NCBI GenBank assembly: GCA_963836775.1
Contig: CAWIKR010000003.1
Location: 1,860,001 to 1,924,000 of the forward strand
Reading direction: 5' to 3'
Source: DASQPR01 sp963836775
GTDB taxonomy: Bacteria; Actinomycetota; Actinomycetes; Mycobacteriales; Micromonosporaceae
DNA length: 64,000 nucleotides
In this document: one piece after another, positions 47,769 through 56,084 of the stretch
Position numbering within the stretch: position 1 is the stretch's first letter
Layout: the number at the start of each line of letters is the position of its first letter
Made by a program: the position numbers and the translations under genes
The notes under the pieces: model-generated
Databases searched by the model: none
Told to the model about the DNA's origin: nothing
Seen by the model: the letters and a program-made list of their open reading frames with translations, nothing else

Positions 47769-48533
47769 ATGGAACTCACCAACTCCGTCGCCCTGATCAC
47801 CGGTGGCGCCAGCGGTCTCGGGCTCGCCACCGCGCAGCGCCTCGCCGCCGACGGTGTCGCCGGAATCGTGCTGGTGGACCTGCCGTCATCGGCCGGTGCC
47901 GAGGTGGCGCCGAGCCTCGGCGTGCCGGCCGTGTTCAGCCCGGCCGACGTGACCGATCCGGATCAGGTCGCGGCCGCCATCGACGCCGCCCGCGGCCTGG
48001 GTGATCTGCGAATCACCGTCAACTGCGCGGGCATCGCCACGGCCGGCCGAGTGCTGAGCAAGCGCGGGGTGCTGCCCCTGGACGACTTCGCCCGAGTGGT
48101 GCAGGTGAACCTCATCGGCACGTTCAACGTGATCCGGCTGACGGCGGAAGCGATCGCCGCGGCCGAGCCCGTGCACGGCGAGCGCGGCGTCATCGTCAAC
48201 ACCGCTTCGGTGGCCGCTTTCGACGGGCAGATCGGTCAGGTGGCATACGCGGCAAGTAAGGGCGGCGTCGTCGGGCTGACGCTGCCGGTCGCGCGCGACC
48301 TGGCCGACAAGCTGATCCGGGTGATGACGATCGCCCCCGGCATCTTCGAGACACCGATGATGGCGGGGCTGCCCGAGGAGGCGCGGCAGTCGCTCGGCGC
48401 GCAGGTGCCGCACCCGAGCCGGCTCGGCGCTCCGAGCGAATACGCCGCCCTCGTCGCGCACATCATCAACAACCCGATGCTCAACGGCGAGGTGATCCGA
48501 CTCGATGGTGCGATCCGGATGGCGCCCCGCTGA
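47769..48533 (+). CDS. SDR dehydrogenase similar to 3-hydroxyacyl-CoA dehydrogenase type 2 (HSD10)
   Basis: 254 residues. NAD-binding TGGASGLGLATAQRL, acidic-pocket LVDLPSSAG, NCAGIA, catalytic NTASVAAFDGQIGQVAYAASK (Ser, Tyr, Lys), and the C-terminal PSRLGAPSEYAALV...LNGEVIRLDGAIRM. This block order and wording follow the HSD17B10 family closely. It would oxidise short-chain 3-hydroxyacyl-CoA with NAD, as in fatty acid or branched-chain amino acid breakdown. ATG 47769 was chosen; an ATG four codons upstream is possible. It is divergent from the marR-like gene. Confidence 0.9.
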   Translation: MELTNSVALITGGASGLGLATAQRLAADGVAGIVLVDLPSSAGAEVAPSLGVPAVFSPADVTDPDQVAAAIDAARGLGDLRITVNCAGIATAGRVLSKRGVLPLDDFARVVQVNLIGTFNVIRLTAEAIAAAEPVHGERGVIVNTASVAAFDGQIGQVAYAASKGGVVGLTLPVARDLADKLIRVMTIAPGIFETPMMAGLPEEARQSLGAQVPHPSRLGAPSEYAALVAHIINNPMLNGEVIRLDGAIRMAPR

Positions 48534-48579
48534 GATATATCGGTTGCGATCGTTTCCAGAGGTCGCTGAGGATGCTGCC

Positions 48580-48711
48580 ATGACGATGACCCGACGGGCA
48601 GACATGTTCACCGAGGACGGCAAGCCATCCGACGGCGACGCTCGTGAGCACCGGACACGCCTCGCCGGCGAGCGCGTCACGCTGGTGGAAGCTCCGCGAT
48701 TCGGTCAGTAG
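48580..48711 (+). pseudogene. N-terminal remnant of a DinB-family protein
   Basis: A 43-codon frame (RRADMFTEDGKPSDGDAREH...RVTLVEAPRFGQ) resembles the first 40 residues of mycothiol-dependent DinB-like proteins, which usually run ERxxLVEFLRxQR next. Here the frame ends in a stop just after that point, and the four-helix core with its metal histidines is missing. The fragment probably remains from a deletion. The family guess rests on a short segment only. Confidence 0.4.
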
Positions 48712-48736
48712 ACCGCCATCCGTCGGCACCCGCGGC

Positions 48737-49666
48737 TCAGCCGACGCGGACCGCCAGCTTGCCGACGGTGCCGCCGGCGAAGTCCGCGAACGCCTGCGGG
48801 ACCTCGTCGAGGCGGTAGGTGCGCTGCACCGGGATCGCGAGCCGGCCGGCGACCACGTGCGCGGCCAGTTCGTCCCACTGCGACGGCGCCAACGCGGCGG
48901 TCACCGAATACGCCACCAGGTCCCGGTCGCCCATCTGATCCGGTCCGACGCCGAGCAGGCTCGCGAATCGGCCGCCCGCGGCGACCAGGTCGGCCAGCGC
49001 GATCGGATCTCCGGCGAGGTGCAGCGCGATGTCGACACCGTTCGGCGCGATCGCGCGCACCTGAGCCGCCACGTCCGCGGTGTAGTCGATGACGTGCTTC
49101 GCGCCGAGCGCCCGAACGTGGTCGGTCTCCGCGCCCGGTGCCGCGGTGGCGAGCACCGCGGCACCGCGCGCGACCCCCAACTGGATAGCTATCGAGCCGA
49201 CACCGCCGGTGGCACCGGAGATCAGCAGAAGTTCGCCGGTCTGCGGCGCGACCGTGTCGAGCATCGTGGTCGCCGCAGATCCGGCCAGGCCGAGCACTCC
49301 GGCGACGGACAGGTCCAGCCCGTCCGGGACCCGCGCGACGGTTACCGCGGGGACCACCAGATATTCGCCGAAACCGCCGGCTTGCAGCGGATAGCCGAGC
49401 ACGACACCGAACACGACGGCGCCCGGAGCCAGACCCTCCACGCCCGCGCCGACCTCGTCCACCGTCCCGGCGAAGTCCCGCCCCAGGGTGACCGGGAACC
49501 GGTGTTCCAGGTATTGCGCCATCCAGCCGCTGACCACGGCCGTGTCGAAACCGTTCAGGGACGAGGTGTGCACCTTCACGCGGACCTCTCCGGGGCCCGC
49601 GGTCGGGGTGTCCACCTCGGTGAGAGTCGGTCCGGCACCGAGTTCGGCACTGACGATGGCGCGCAT
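48737..49666 (-). CDS. quinone oxidoreductase-like MDR protein
   Basis: 309 residues. The N-terminal MRAIVSAELGAGPTLTEVDTP and the nucleotide-binding ISGATGGVGSIAIQLG place it in the zinc-free NADPH:quinone reductase branch, as does the ALGAKHVIDY segment. It differs from the MDR at 1085 in sequence and is not a recent copy. ATG 49666 is chosen because the upstream open frame has no family resemblance. It is divergent from the LLM oxidoreductase. Substrate unknown. Confidence 0.87.
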   Translation of the reverse strand: MRAIVSAELGAGPTLTEVDTPTAGPGEVRVKVHTSSLNGFDTAVVSGWMAQYLEHRFPVTLGRDFAGTVDEVGAGVEGLAPGAVVFGVVLGYPLQAGGFGEYLVVPAVTVARVPDGLDLSVAGVLGLAGSAATTMLDTVAPQTGELLLISGATGGVGSIAIQLGVARGAAVLATAAPGAETDHVRALGAKHVIDYTADVAAQVRAIAPNGVDIALHLAGDPIALADLVAAGGRFASLLGVGPDQMGDRDLVAYSVTAALAPSQWDELAAHVVAGRLAIPVQRTYRLDEVPQAFADFAGGTVGKLAVRVG

Positions 49667-49848
49667 GTTTCGGTCTACCTCCACATCGGACTGAGCGGCT
49701 GGCGTCACGCTAAGTGACGGCGATCGGTCTCCGCTACTGACTGTCACGGCGACGATTGCGAACTGTGCCGCTGTGATGTGGCTCCGTTCGGCGGAGCCGC
49801 TGTCGCCCGGCGGTCGCCGTCTCGGCGCCCCGCCGTCGTTGCGGTATT

Positions 49849-49862
49849 GTTGACCCGTCAAC
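49849..49862. promoter_or_regulatory. GTTGAC-CC-GTCAAC palindrome before the LLM gene
   Basis: A perfect 6-bp arm palindrome with a two-base centre, 20 bases upstream of the GTG start at 49882. Its position fits a repressor operator (for example TetR- or MarR-like), but no matching regulator is adjacent. Confidence 0.35.
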
Positions 49863-49881
49863 TACTTTCGGGAGTCCCGCG

Positions 49882-50841
49882 GTGCCTGATTACGGCCTCG
49901 ATGTCGAGTTCGGAACGTTCCTGACGCCGACCGCTGGACAGCCCCAGCAGCCGGTGCTGCTGGCCCAGCTGACCGAGCGCGCCGGGCTCGACCTGGTCAC
50001 CGTGCAGGATCATCCCTACCAGCCGGCGTTCCTGGACACCTGGACGCTGCTCTCGGTGATCGCGGGGGAGACCGAACGGGTGCGGCTCATGCCGAACGTG
50101 GCGAACCTGCCGCTGCGGCCGCCCGCGGTGCTCGCCCGTAGCGCCGCCAGCCTGGACCTGCTCAGTGGCGGGCGGGTCGAGCTGGGCCTCGGTGCCGGCG
50201 CCTTCTGGGACGCCATCGTCGCCAACGGCGGTCCCCGGCGTACGCCCGGCGAGGCGGTCGAGGCACTGGACGAAGCGATCGCCATCATCCGCGCGATCTG
50301 GGCCGCGGATCGGTCGGTACGCGTCGACGGCGCGCACTACCGGGTTGTCGGCGCGAAGGCCGGCCCGGCACCGGCGCACGCCATCGGCATCCACATCGGC
50401 GCCTACAAGCCGCGAATGCTGCGCCTGATCGGCCGCCGGGCGGACGGTTGGCTGCCGACGCTCGGATATCTGAAGGCCGACGAGCTTCCAGCTCTGAACA
50501 AGGTGATTGACGATGCCGCCACCGGTGCCGGGCGGTCGCCGTCGGACATCCGGCGGATGCTGAACATCAGCGGCGAGTTCGGCTCCGGATCCGGCTTCTT
50601 GACGGGCTCACCGGTGGACTGGGCGCAGCAGCTTGCCGAGCTGACGATGACCGCCGGCATCAGCACCTACATCCTCGCCGGCGACGACCCGGCGATGATC
50701 GAGCGATTCGGCCTCGAGGTCGCACCGGCGGTCCGCGAGCTGGTCGACGACTACCGGGGCGGCACCGCCGGCTGCGCTCGCACCGCCGGAACCGGTGATG
50801 GAGACGATCGCGCCGGCACGCGTACCCGCTGGGGAATTTGA
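49882..50841 (+). CDS. LLM-class flavin-dependent oxidoreductase
   Basis: 319 residues with the bacterial luciferase-like TIM barrel: LAERAGLDLVTVQDHPY-type opening, MPNVANLPLRPPAVLARSAASLD, RVELGLGAGAFW, and PRMLRLIGRRADGWLPTLGY. Such enzymes use F420 or FMN. The last 25 residues (GGTAGCARTAGTGDGDD...) are low-complexity and out of character. In the next frame the same bases read as a Pro/Ala linker that joins directly to the hemerythrin domain. So the C-terminus is probably a frameshift artefact or the genes are a split fusion. GTG start with GGGAG upstream. Confidence 0.88.
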   Translation: MPDYGLDVEFGTFLTPTAGQPQQPVLLAQLTERAGLDLVTVQDHPYQPAFLDTWTLLSVIAGETERVRLMPNVANLPLRPPAVLARSAASLDLLSGGRVELGLGAGAFWDAIVANGGPRRTPGEAVEALDEAIAIIRAIWAADRSVRVDGAHYRVVGAKAGPAPAHAIGIHIGAYKPRMLRLIGRRADGWLPTLGYLKADELPALNKVIDDAATGAGRSPSDIRRMLNISGEFGSGSGFLTGSPVDWAQQLAELTMTAGISTYILAGDDPAMIERFGLEVAPAVRELVDDYRGGTAGCARTAGTGDGDDRAGTRTRWGI

Positions 50842-51439
50842 TGTGATGCCGACCCCCGATGACGGCGTGCGGCGCAGCTCGGTCAGGTTGTGGGATGAGG
50901 CCGCGCGGCCATCTGGACCGACGCGACCGGACGGCCGCCGGTATACGGCGCACGAGCGAGCCGCCGGGCGGCATTTGATCGACGTCCACGACCACCTGCG
51001 CCATGAGCTGGCTCAGATCTTCGACCTGGTGGACCAGGTGGAGGCGGGCGTCCTGAGCATCGGAGCGGCCCGGTCGGCGCTGAACGAGATGACGCTGCGC
51101 CAGAACAACTGGACGCTCGGCACCTATTGCCAGCAGTACTGCCGGGTGGTGACGACGCACCACACGATCGAGGATGTGAGCGTCTTTCCGCACCTGCGGA
51201 CGGCGGACCCAGGCCTGGCGCCGGTGATCGACCGGCTGGAGGAGGAGCACCGCGTCATCCACGACGTGATCGAGCGGGTCGACGAAGCGCTGGTGGCATT
51301 GGTCGCCACCGACGGCAGCACGACGTCGTTGCGCGAGGCAGTGGATCTGCTCTCCGACACGCTGCTGTCGCACCTGTCCTATGAGGAGCGCGAACTCGTG
51401 GAGCCGCTGGCACGGCTGGGGTTCCAGGGCTCGCTCTGA
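50795..51439 (+). CDS. hemerythrin-domain protein
   Basis: 214 residues from GTG/ATG. The hemerythrin four-helix domain carries iron-ligand histidines in RHLIDVHDHLRHELAQ, VVTTHHTIEDVSVFPHL, EEEHRVIHDVIE and LLSHLSYEERELVEPL. It would bind O2 or small oxidants at a diiron site. The first 60 residues are a linker-like extension. The gene overlaps the LLM gene by 47 bases in the +1 frame; the upstream frame is open back into that gene. Together they may be one bifunctional protein. Confidence 0.85.
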   Translation: MMETIAPARVPAGEFDVMPTPDDGVRRSSVRLWDEAARPSGPTRPDGRRYTAHERAAGRHLIDVHDHLRHELAQIFDLVDQVEAGVLSIGAARSALNEMTLRQNNWTLGTYCQQYCRVVTTHHTIEDVSVFPHLRTADPGLAPVIDRLEEEHRVIHDVIERVDEALVALVATDGSTTSLREAVDLLSDTLLSHLSYEERELVEPLARLGFQGSL

Positions 51440-51505
51440 TGCCTTCTCGCGCCGCTAGCTCGCGCCGCTAGCTCGCGTCGCCGGCTCGGGGATCTGGCGC
51501 ACTGA

Positions 51506-51551
51506 ATCTTGCGACATTGGCGTGGCTATCGGCTCGCCAAGTTCACAAGAT
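51506..51551. terminator. REP-like hairpin between convergent genes
   Basis: The arms 51506-51522 and 51535-51551 pair at 14 of 17 positions. It matches the element at 21406 in ends and stem (ATCTTGCGAC...CAAGTTC.CAAGAT). It lies between the hemerythrin gene and the convergent membrane protein gene. Confidence 0.6.
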
Positions 51552-51568
51552 CTCCGGGCGCCGAACCG

Positions 51569-51976
51569 TCAGCGCGCGAACTCCGCGTGGAAGAGGTGCT
51601 TGACTGCCACGGGCAGCACCGCTAGCTCATAGCCGACCTCGTCACCAGAGCAGGAGACGACGACGGCGGCGGACGGCAGCAGCCAGCGCATCGGACCACT
51701 CGGTTGCCGGCGCTCGCCGTATCCCACCCCGCCCAGTGCCACCGCTCGGCCCCACGGAGTGTTCGGCGTCCAGACCACCGTGCCCTGGTGGATCGTCACC
51801 GTGCCGGGCCGCCAGATCCGGCTGCTGGATCGGCGGATCGAGGCCGGCAGCCGGACCGCGTGCCCGCTGGCCGAGTGCCGCTCGGCCCGATTGTGCTGCC
51901 ACACCACCAGCTGGCCGGCCAGCAGGATGCCGAGGAACGACGCGACGATTGACGTGATGGCCTGGCTGGCGTCCAT
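51569..51976 (-). CDS. small single-pass membrane protein of unknown function
   Basis: 135 residues. One N-terminal helix (AITSIVASFLGILLAGQLVVW, residues 6-26) is followed by a cytoplasmic-type domain: GTVTIHQGTVVWTPNTPWGR, then a beta-rich tail. The layout resembles the DUF2550-type actinobacterial proteins, but the match is not certain. ATG 51976 has CAGGAG upstream; the open frame to 52057 lacks a good start. It converges on the hemerythrin gene. Confidence 0.65.
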   Translation of the reverse strand: MDASQAITSIVASFLGILLAGQLVVWQHNRAERHSASGHAVRLPASIRRSSSRIWRPGTVTIHQGTVVWTPNTPWGRAVALGGVGYGERRQPSGPMRWLLPSAAVVVSCSGDEVGYELAVLPVAVKHLFHAEFAR

Positions 51977-52118
51977 CGAGCACTCCTGGTCTTTCCCGCA
52001 CGCACGGCGAGCCGCCGATAAGGCTTGCCAGTGTTGCTCGGAAGCGACAGATCGCACACCCTCCGACGGACAGTTCAGTCATTGGTGGTCCGATCTTCCC
52101 TCTCGCGATAATGGCGAC

Positions 52119-52739
52119 ATGCTAATCCGTCATCGCGGCATCGAGCCGACTGTCGATCCGACCGCCTACATCGCGCCGACCGCGACCATCGTCGGCGACG
52201 TCCGCATCGGCCCACGGGTCCGGGTCATGTTTGGGGCGGTGCTGGACTCGGAGGGGTCCTACGTCGACGTCGGCGAGGCCACGGTCATCTCGGAGCACGC
52301 GGTGCTGCGCGCGACGGCGGTAGCCGCGGAGCCGCGCCCGGTCGTGCTCGGCGACCACGTCTTCGTCGGTCCACACACCACACTGCTTGGCTGCCACATC
52401 GAGCGGTGCTGTTACCTCGCCGCGCAAGCAACCGTGTTGCAGGGTGCGCATCTCGGCGCCGGATCGGTGATCGCGGTCGGCGCACTGGCACACGCCGGAA
52501 CGGTCCTCGATCCCGAGACGTTCGTAGCGCCGATGTCGGTGGCGATCGGCGACCCGGCCGAGATCCTGTCGTCGGCCGATCCGGACCGGCTCGGAGCCGC
52601 GATCCGCGGAATGAACTTCGCCGCGACTGCGTTCGGCGTCAACCACGAATGGTCGGACCGGATCGCGCGTTACGAGACGATGACCGAGGTGCGGGTCGCC
52701 GAGTATGCCGCACACATCGACGACGAACTGATCGGCTGA
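52119..52739 (+). CDS. gamma-carbonic-anhydrase-like hexapeptide-repeat protein
   Basis: 206 residues built from left-handed beta-helix hexapeptide repeats (YIAPTATIVGDVRIGPRVRVMFGAVLD, VFVGPHTTLLGCHIERCCYLAAQATVLQGAHLGAGSVIAVGALA). The layout PTAYIAPTATIVGDV and the metal-site-like HTTLLGCHIE follow the YrdA/PaaY gamma-class. Carbonic anhydrase activity is not assured, since many members lack it. ATG 52119 is the first Met in front of the repeats; the open frame to 51759 lies antisense to the neighbouring gene and is rejected. Confidence 0.85.
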   Translation: MLIRHRGIEPTVDPTAYIAPTATIVGDVRIGPRVRVMFGAVLDSEGSYVDVGEATVISEHAVLRATAVAAEPRPVVLGDHVFVGPHTTLLGCHIERCCYLAAQATVLQGAHLGAGSVIAVGALAHAGTVLDPETFVAPMSVAIGDPAEILSSADPDRLGAAIRGMNFAATAFGVNHEWSDRIARYETMTEVRVAEYAAHIDDELIG

Positions 52740-52862
52740 CCCACTGGCGCGCTGGCCGGCTTGTCAGCCTCCGCGCGCCGCACGCCGGCCACAGGCCGAC
52801 CAATATCGGCCAGTCCATCGATTTCCGACTCGCATGCCTGATTTCGGCGGCAAACTGCAACT

Positions 52863-54638
52863 ATGACCGATCCTCATAGCCCGCTCGACCTGGTGCGGCG
52901 CTACGAGCCGGTGCTCCGCTACACCGCCGGCGAGCTGTTCTTTCCGATGCCCGTGCACGACTATCTGGCGCACGCGTCGCTGTGGATGACCGTCCCTCAG
53001 GCGAAGCCGGTGCTGGTGCTCGACCAGGGCAAGCTCGACGCGGACCGGCTGGCCGAGGCGGCACGGGACCATCCCGATGCGGCCTTGTTCCTGCGCTTCG
53101 CGCCCGCGTCGCTGTCGCGTGACGCCCTCCGCGCCTGGCGCAAGCGGCCGGACCGGCCGAGTTTCTACGGCGTGTCCCGGCTGGCGGCGGTGGGCCTGCT
53201 GGGCCGTTTCATCGACACCTTGATGCGGCTGTCGCTCACCGTCCGCGGGAAGGTGCCGGGCGGTCTGGCGGCGGCGTCCCAGCAGCAGTACGCCAAGATT
53301 GCGCCGCCACGCGACGCCTACCACGCGCACGTCAGCTCAGACGGCGGCTATGTCGTCATCCAGTACTGGTTCCTCTACGCGATGAACGACTGGCGGTCCA
53401 GCTTCAGCGGCGTCAACGACCACGAGGCGGACTGGGAGCAGGTCACCATCTATCTGGCCCCGGACGCCGCCGGCAATCTGGCGCCGACGTGGATCGCGTT
53501 CTCCTCGCACGACGACACCGGCGACGAGCTGCGGCGGCGTCGCGACGACCCGGACATCACCTGGAGCGGCACCCATCCGGTGGTGAACGCGGGCGCCGGC
53601 TCGCACTCGGGTGCCTACCTGCCTGGCGACTATCTGGTACGCGTACAGCCGCCGGCGGTCTCCCGGGTGTTCTCGGTGGTGACCTCGTTTCGGTCGATGC
53701 TGATGCCGTGGACCCGGGGCCGGCCGCAGCTCGGCGTCGGGATCCCGTATGTGGACTATCGCCGCGGTGACGGTGTCACGATCGGCCCGGACACCGCGCG
53801 GCCGTGGACGCCGATCTTCATCGACTCGAACACCCCCTGGGTCCGCGACTACCGCGGACTGTGGGGCCTGGACACCGCCGACCCGTTCGGTGGCGAGCGG
53901 GCTCCGGCCGGGCCGCGCTACGAGCGCAGCGGCGCCATCCGGGAGTCCTGGGCCGATCCGGTCGGCTGGGCCGGGCTCGACAAGGTGCCGCCCACCGAGA
54001 CGTCGACGGGACTCGCCGAAGCAGCTCGGATCGCCGAGCTGGAGGAGCTGATCTCCGGCTACGACGCGCAGATCGCCGCGGGCCAGGACCGCCTGCGCCG
54101 AGCCTCGACCGGCCTTGAGGTGCTGCCGCCGACGGTCACCGGTGTCAAGCGCCAAGGTGGGGCCGCCCGGCTGGCCGCAGACGAGGCCGAGGTGGCCGCC
54201 ATCAGGGTGCGGCGGCGCGAGGCGGTCAACGAGCGTGACCAGCTGCGGCACGTTCCGGCCGCGTCGGTGCGCCCAGCGCCACACGCCCACCTGCGCCATC
54301 GCGCGGTCCCGGACACCACCACGCCGGCCGGCCTGGTGCTGCGATTCTGGGCGGGCGCGTCACTGTCGATCCTGCTGATCCTGCTAGGTCTGTCGTTGCT
54401 GTTCGAGGTCGGCCCGCTGGTGTGGACCACGATCGCCGCGGTGCTCATCGTGATGGGCATCGAAGCGGTGCTGCGTCGTCGCGTGCTGTCATTCCTGCTC
54501 GGTGTCATCATCGTCGGCGGAACCGGCCTGCTGATCTGGTTGCTGATCACCCATCTGCGGGTGGCGCTCGGCGTCATGGCACTGGTCGCGGCCGCCGCCA
54601 TCGGCGTCGCCAACCTGCGTACGCTGGCCCGGCGGTGA
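52863..54638 (+). CDS. Vps62-like domain protein with C-terminal membrane helices
   Basis: 591 residues. Residues about 170-340 carry YVVIQYWFLYAMNDW and GVNDHEADWEQVTIYL, the signature of the Vps62/DUF946 group, with further blocks WIAFSSHDD and NAGAGSHSGAYLPGDY. A coiled coil (ARIAELEELISGYDAQIAA) follows near residue 385. The last 120 residues hold four or five hydrophobic helices, so the large domain is probably tethered to the membrane. The biochemical role is unknown. Transcribed alone, with an ATG at 52863. Confidence 0.75.
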   Translation: MTDPHSPLDLVRRYEPVLRYTAGELFFPMPVHDYLAHASLWMTVPQAKPVLVLDQGKLDADRLAEAARDHPDAALFLRFAPASLSRDALRAWRKRPDRPSFYGVSRLAAVGLLGRFIDTLMRLSLTVRGKVPGGLAAASQQQYAKIAPPRDAYHAHVSSDGGYVVIQYWFLYAMNDWRSSFSGVNDHEADWEQVTIYLAPDAAGNLAPTWIAFSSHDDTGDELRRRRDDPDITWSGTHPVVNAGAGSHSGAYLPGDYLVRVQPPAVSRVFSVVTSFRSMLMPWTRGRPQLGVGIPYVDYRRGDGVTIGPDTARPWTPIFIDSNTPWVRDYRGLWGLDTADPFGGERAPAGPRYERSGAIRESWADPVGWAGLDKVPPTETSTGLAEAARIAELEELISGYDAQIAAGQDRLRRASTGLEVLPPTVTGVKRQGGAARLAADEAEVAAIRVRRREAVNERDQLRHVPAASVRPAPHAHLRHRAVPDTTTPAGLVLRFWAGASLSILLILLGLSLLFEVGPLVWTTIAAVLIVMGIEAVLRRRVLSFLLGVIIVGGTGLLIWLLITHLRVALGVMALVAAAAIGVANLRTLARR

Positions 54639-54699
54639 CCGCGACCGGGCCCGAGCGGTGACCGCGACCGGGCCTGTCGGTGACCGCGGCCGGGCCGCG
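54633..54699. repeat. 22-bp tandem repeat after the Vps62-like gene
   Basis: GCGGTGACCGCGACCGGGCC-type units occur three times, starting at the stop codon of the gene upstream. The third copy has GCGGCC instead of GCGACC. Confidence 0.65.
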
Positions 54700-54759
54700 G
54701 GTTTCGGCACCCTCCGGATCTGGGTAGCTCTCCGATAACCGACTCGTTGGGAGAGCATC

Positions 54760-55311
54760 ATGTTCGGCAGACATTCCACGACCAGTGTCGACGAACGACC
54801 GGTCGACGGCGCCGAGGTGGACGACCGCACTGGCGTCGTGACACGCGATGACACGGACGGCGACACCGAACGAGTGGCCGCCCGTCCGAACTCGATGGAC
54901 AAGCGCCGCGTCGATGAGGTCGACGAGGCCAAGCCGATCATCGAGGACAAGCCCACCGACGACGTGGTAGCGCCGGCTGGCTGGGCTCATGTCAGCTTCA
55001 CCGCGACTCTGAGCCTGGTCGCCGGCACCCTGGCGATCGCCGCGACACTGACCGGCCTGCTGGCCCCGCTCGGCTTCGCCGCCGGCGTGGTGGCCGTGAT
55101 TCTCGGTCTGATCTCGGTCGCCAGTGTCGGCCGCCGCCATGTCACCGGGCACGGCCTGGTGCTCACCGGCCTGGCGTTCGGTGTCGTCGCGATCGTGCTG
55201 AGCCTGCTGGCAATCAACGGCCAGATGTCCTGGCTGTCCAGCAAGACCGACGAGATCGCGGTCGTGCACAACTGGCTGAACGACCACATGCATTGGCTGC
55301 GCCGCTGGTAG
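54760..55311 (+). CDS. DUF4190-like membrane protein
   Basis: 183 residues. An acidic, disordered N-terminal part of 80 residues (VDERPVDGAEVDDRTG...) is followed by two or three membrane helices (FTATLSLVAGTLAIAATLTGLL, GFAAGVVAVILGLISVASVG, GLVLTGLAFGVVAIVLSLLA), the DUF4190 pattern. ATG follows GGGAGAG. The role is unknown; such proteins are common in actinobacterial envelopes. Confidence 0.75.
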   Translation: MFGRHSTTSVDERPVDGAEVDDRTGVVTRDDTDGDTERVAARPNSMDKRRVDEVDEAKPIIEDKPTDDVVAPAGWAHVSFTATLSLVAGTLAIAATLTGLLAPLGFAAGVVAVILGLISVASVGRRHVTGHGLVLTGLAFGVVAIVLSLLAINGQMSWLSSKTDEIAVVHNWLNDHMHWLRRW

Positions 55312-55368
55312 ACCTCCGTACCGCGCCGGGCCTTGGGAGATGGTGGGTGGCGATCACCACCCCACCTT

Positions 55369-55881
55369 TCAAGGCCGCGCGGCGCCACTGGCGAGTCTGT
55401 GCATCGCTGCGATGTACCGGCGGGTGATGAAGTCCTGCATCAAGTGGGAGAGCGGTCCGGCGATGCGCGCGTACCAGGCGGCCGGCCGGCTGAAGACGGT
55501 CAGCACGAACCAGACTCCGTCCGCGTCGCGTTCCACCGCGAAGGCTTCCTCGCCGGACTCCGGATGACCGGGGAGAGTGCCGTAGGCCCATCCGACCCGG
55601 TCCGGCTCCGCTTCCGCCCACACCACCCGGCACGGTGCCGTGATCGCGAGCGGACCGAGGCCGAGCCGGTTCGTCACCGTTACACCGGGTGCGGCCCGCG
55701 CGGCGCTGACGATCGGCCGGAGCCCGGCACCGCGGTTCATTCCGAACGTCATCAGTCCCTCGGCCGCGGCCTCGAACACGTCCGCGCCACCGAGGCGAAC
55801 GCGCCGGTGCAGGTGCCGGTAACCGGGTGGCAGATCGCCGGTGCGGGTGGCACCGGCATGCGGGTAGGTCAGGTCATCCAT
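55369..55881 (-). CDS. DUF1990 family protein
   Basis: 170 residues. The blocks LTYPHAGATRTGDLPPGYRHL, FEAAAEGLMTFGMNR and GPLAITAPCRVVWAEAEPDRVGWAYGTLPGHPESGEEAF match the DUF1990 family, which has a lipid-binding-like beta fold. The function is unknown. ATG 55881 was chosen because upstream is a tandem-repeat array in which the frame stays open without meaning. Confidence 0.85.
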   Translation of the reverse strand: MDDLTYPHAGATRTGDLPPGYRHLHRRVRLGGADVFEAAAEGLMTFGMNRGAGLRPIVSAARAAPGVTVTNRLGLGPLAITAPCRVVWAEAEPDRVGWAYGTLPGHPESGEEAFAVERDADGVWFVLTVFSRPAAWYARIAGPLSHLMQDFITRRYIAAMHRLASGAARP

Positions 55882-55904
55882 CGGAGCATGGTCCCCGCCG
55901 GAGT

Positions 55905-56050
55905 CTGTCGGCAAACGAGGCCGGCCAAACGAGGTCGGCAAACGAGGCCGCCCAAATGCGGCCGGCAAACGGGGCCGGCCAAACGAGACCGGCACACGAG
56001 GCCGGCCAAATACGGCCGGCTGCATGCAGCCAGCCGAACGCGGCCGGGCG
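55905..56050. repeat. tandem repeat of about 27 bp (two 13-14 bp half units)
   Basis: Units of the type AAACGAGGCCGGCC / AAACGAGGTCGGC repeat about eight times between the DUF1990 gene and the peptidase gene. GGCCGGCC palindromes recur in it. The array keeps all frames open for a stretch but is not coding. Confidence 0.75.
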
Positions 56051-56084
56051 GGCCCACATCGGACCCACCCGACCGCGTCGGCGG

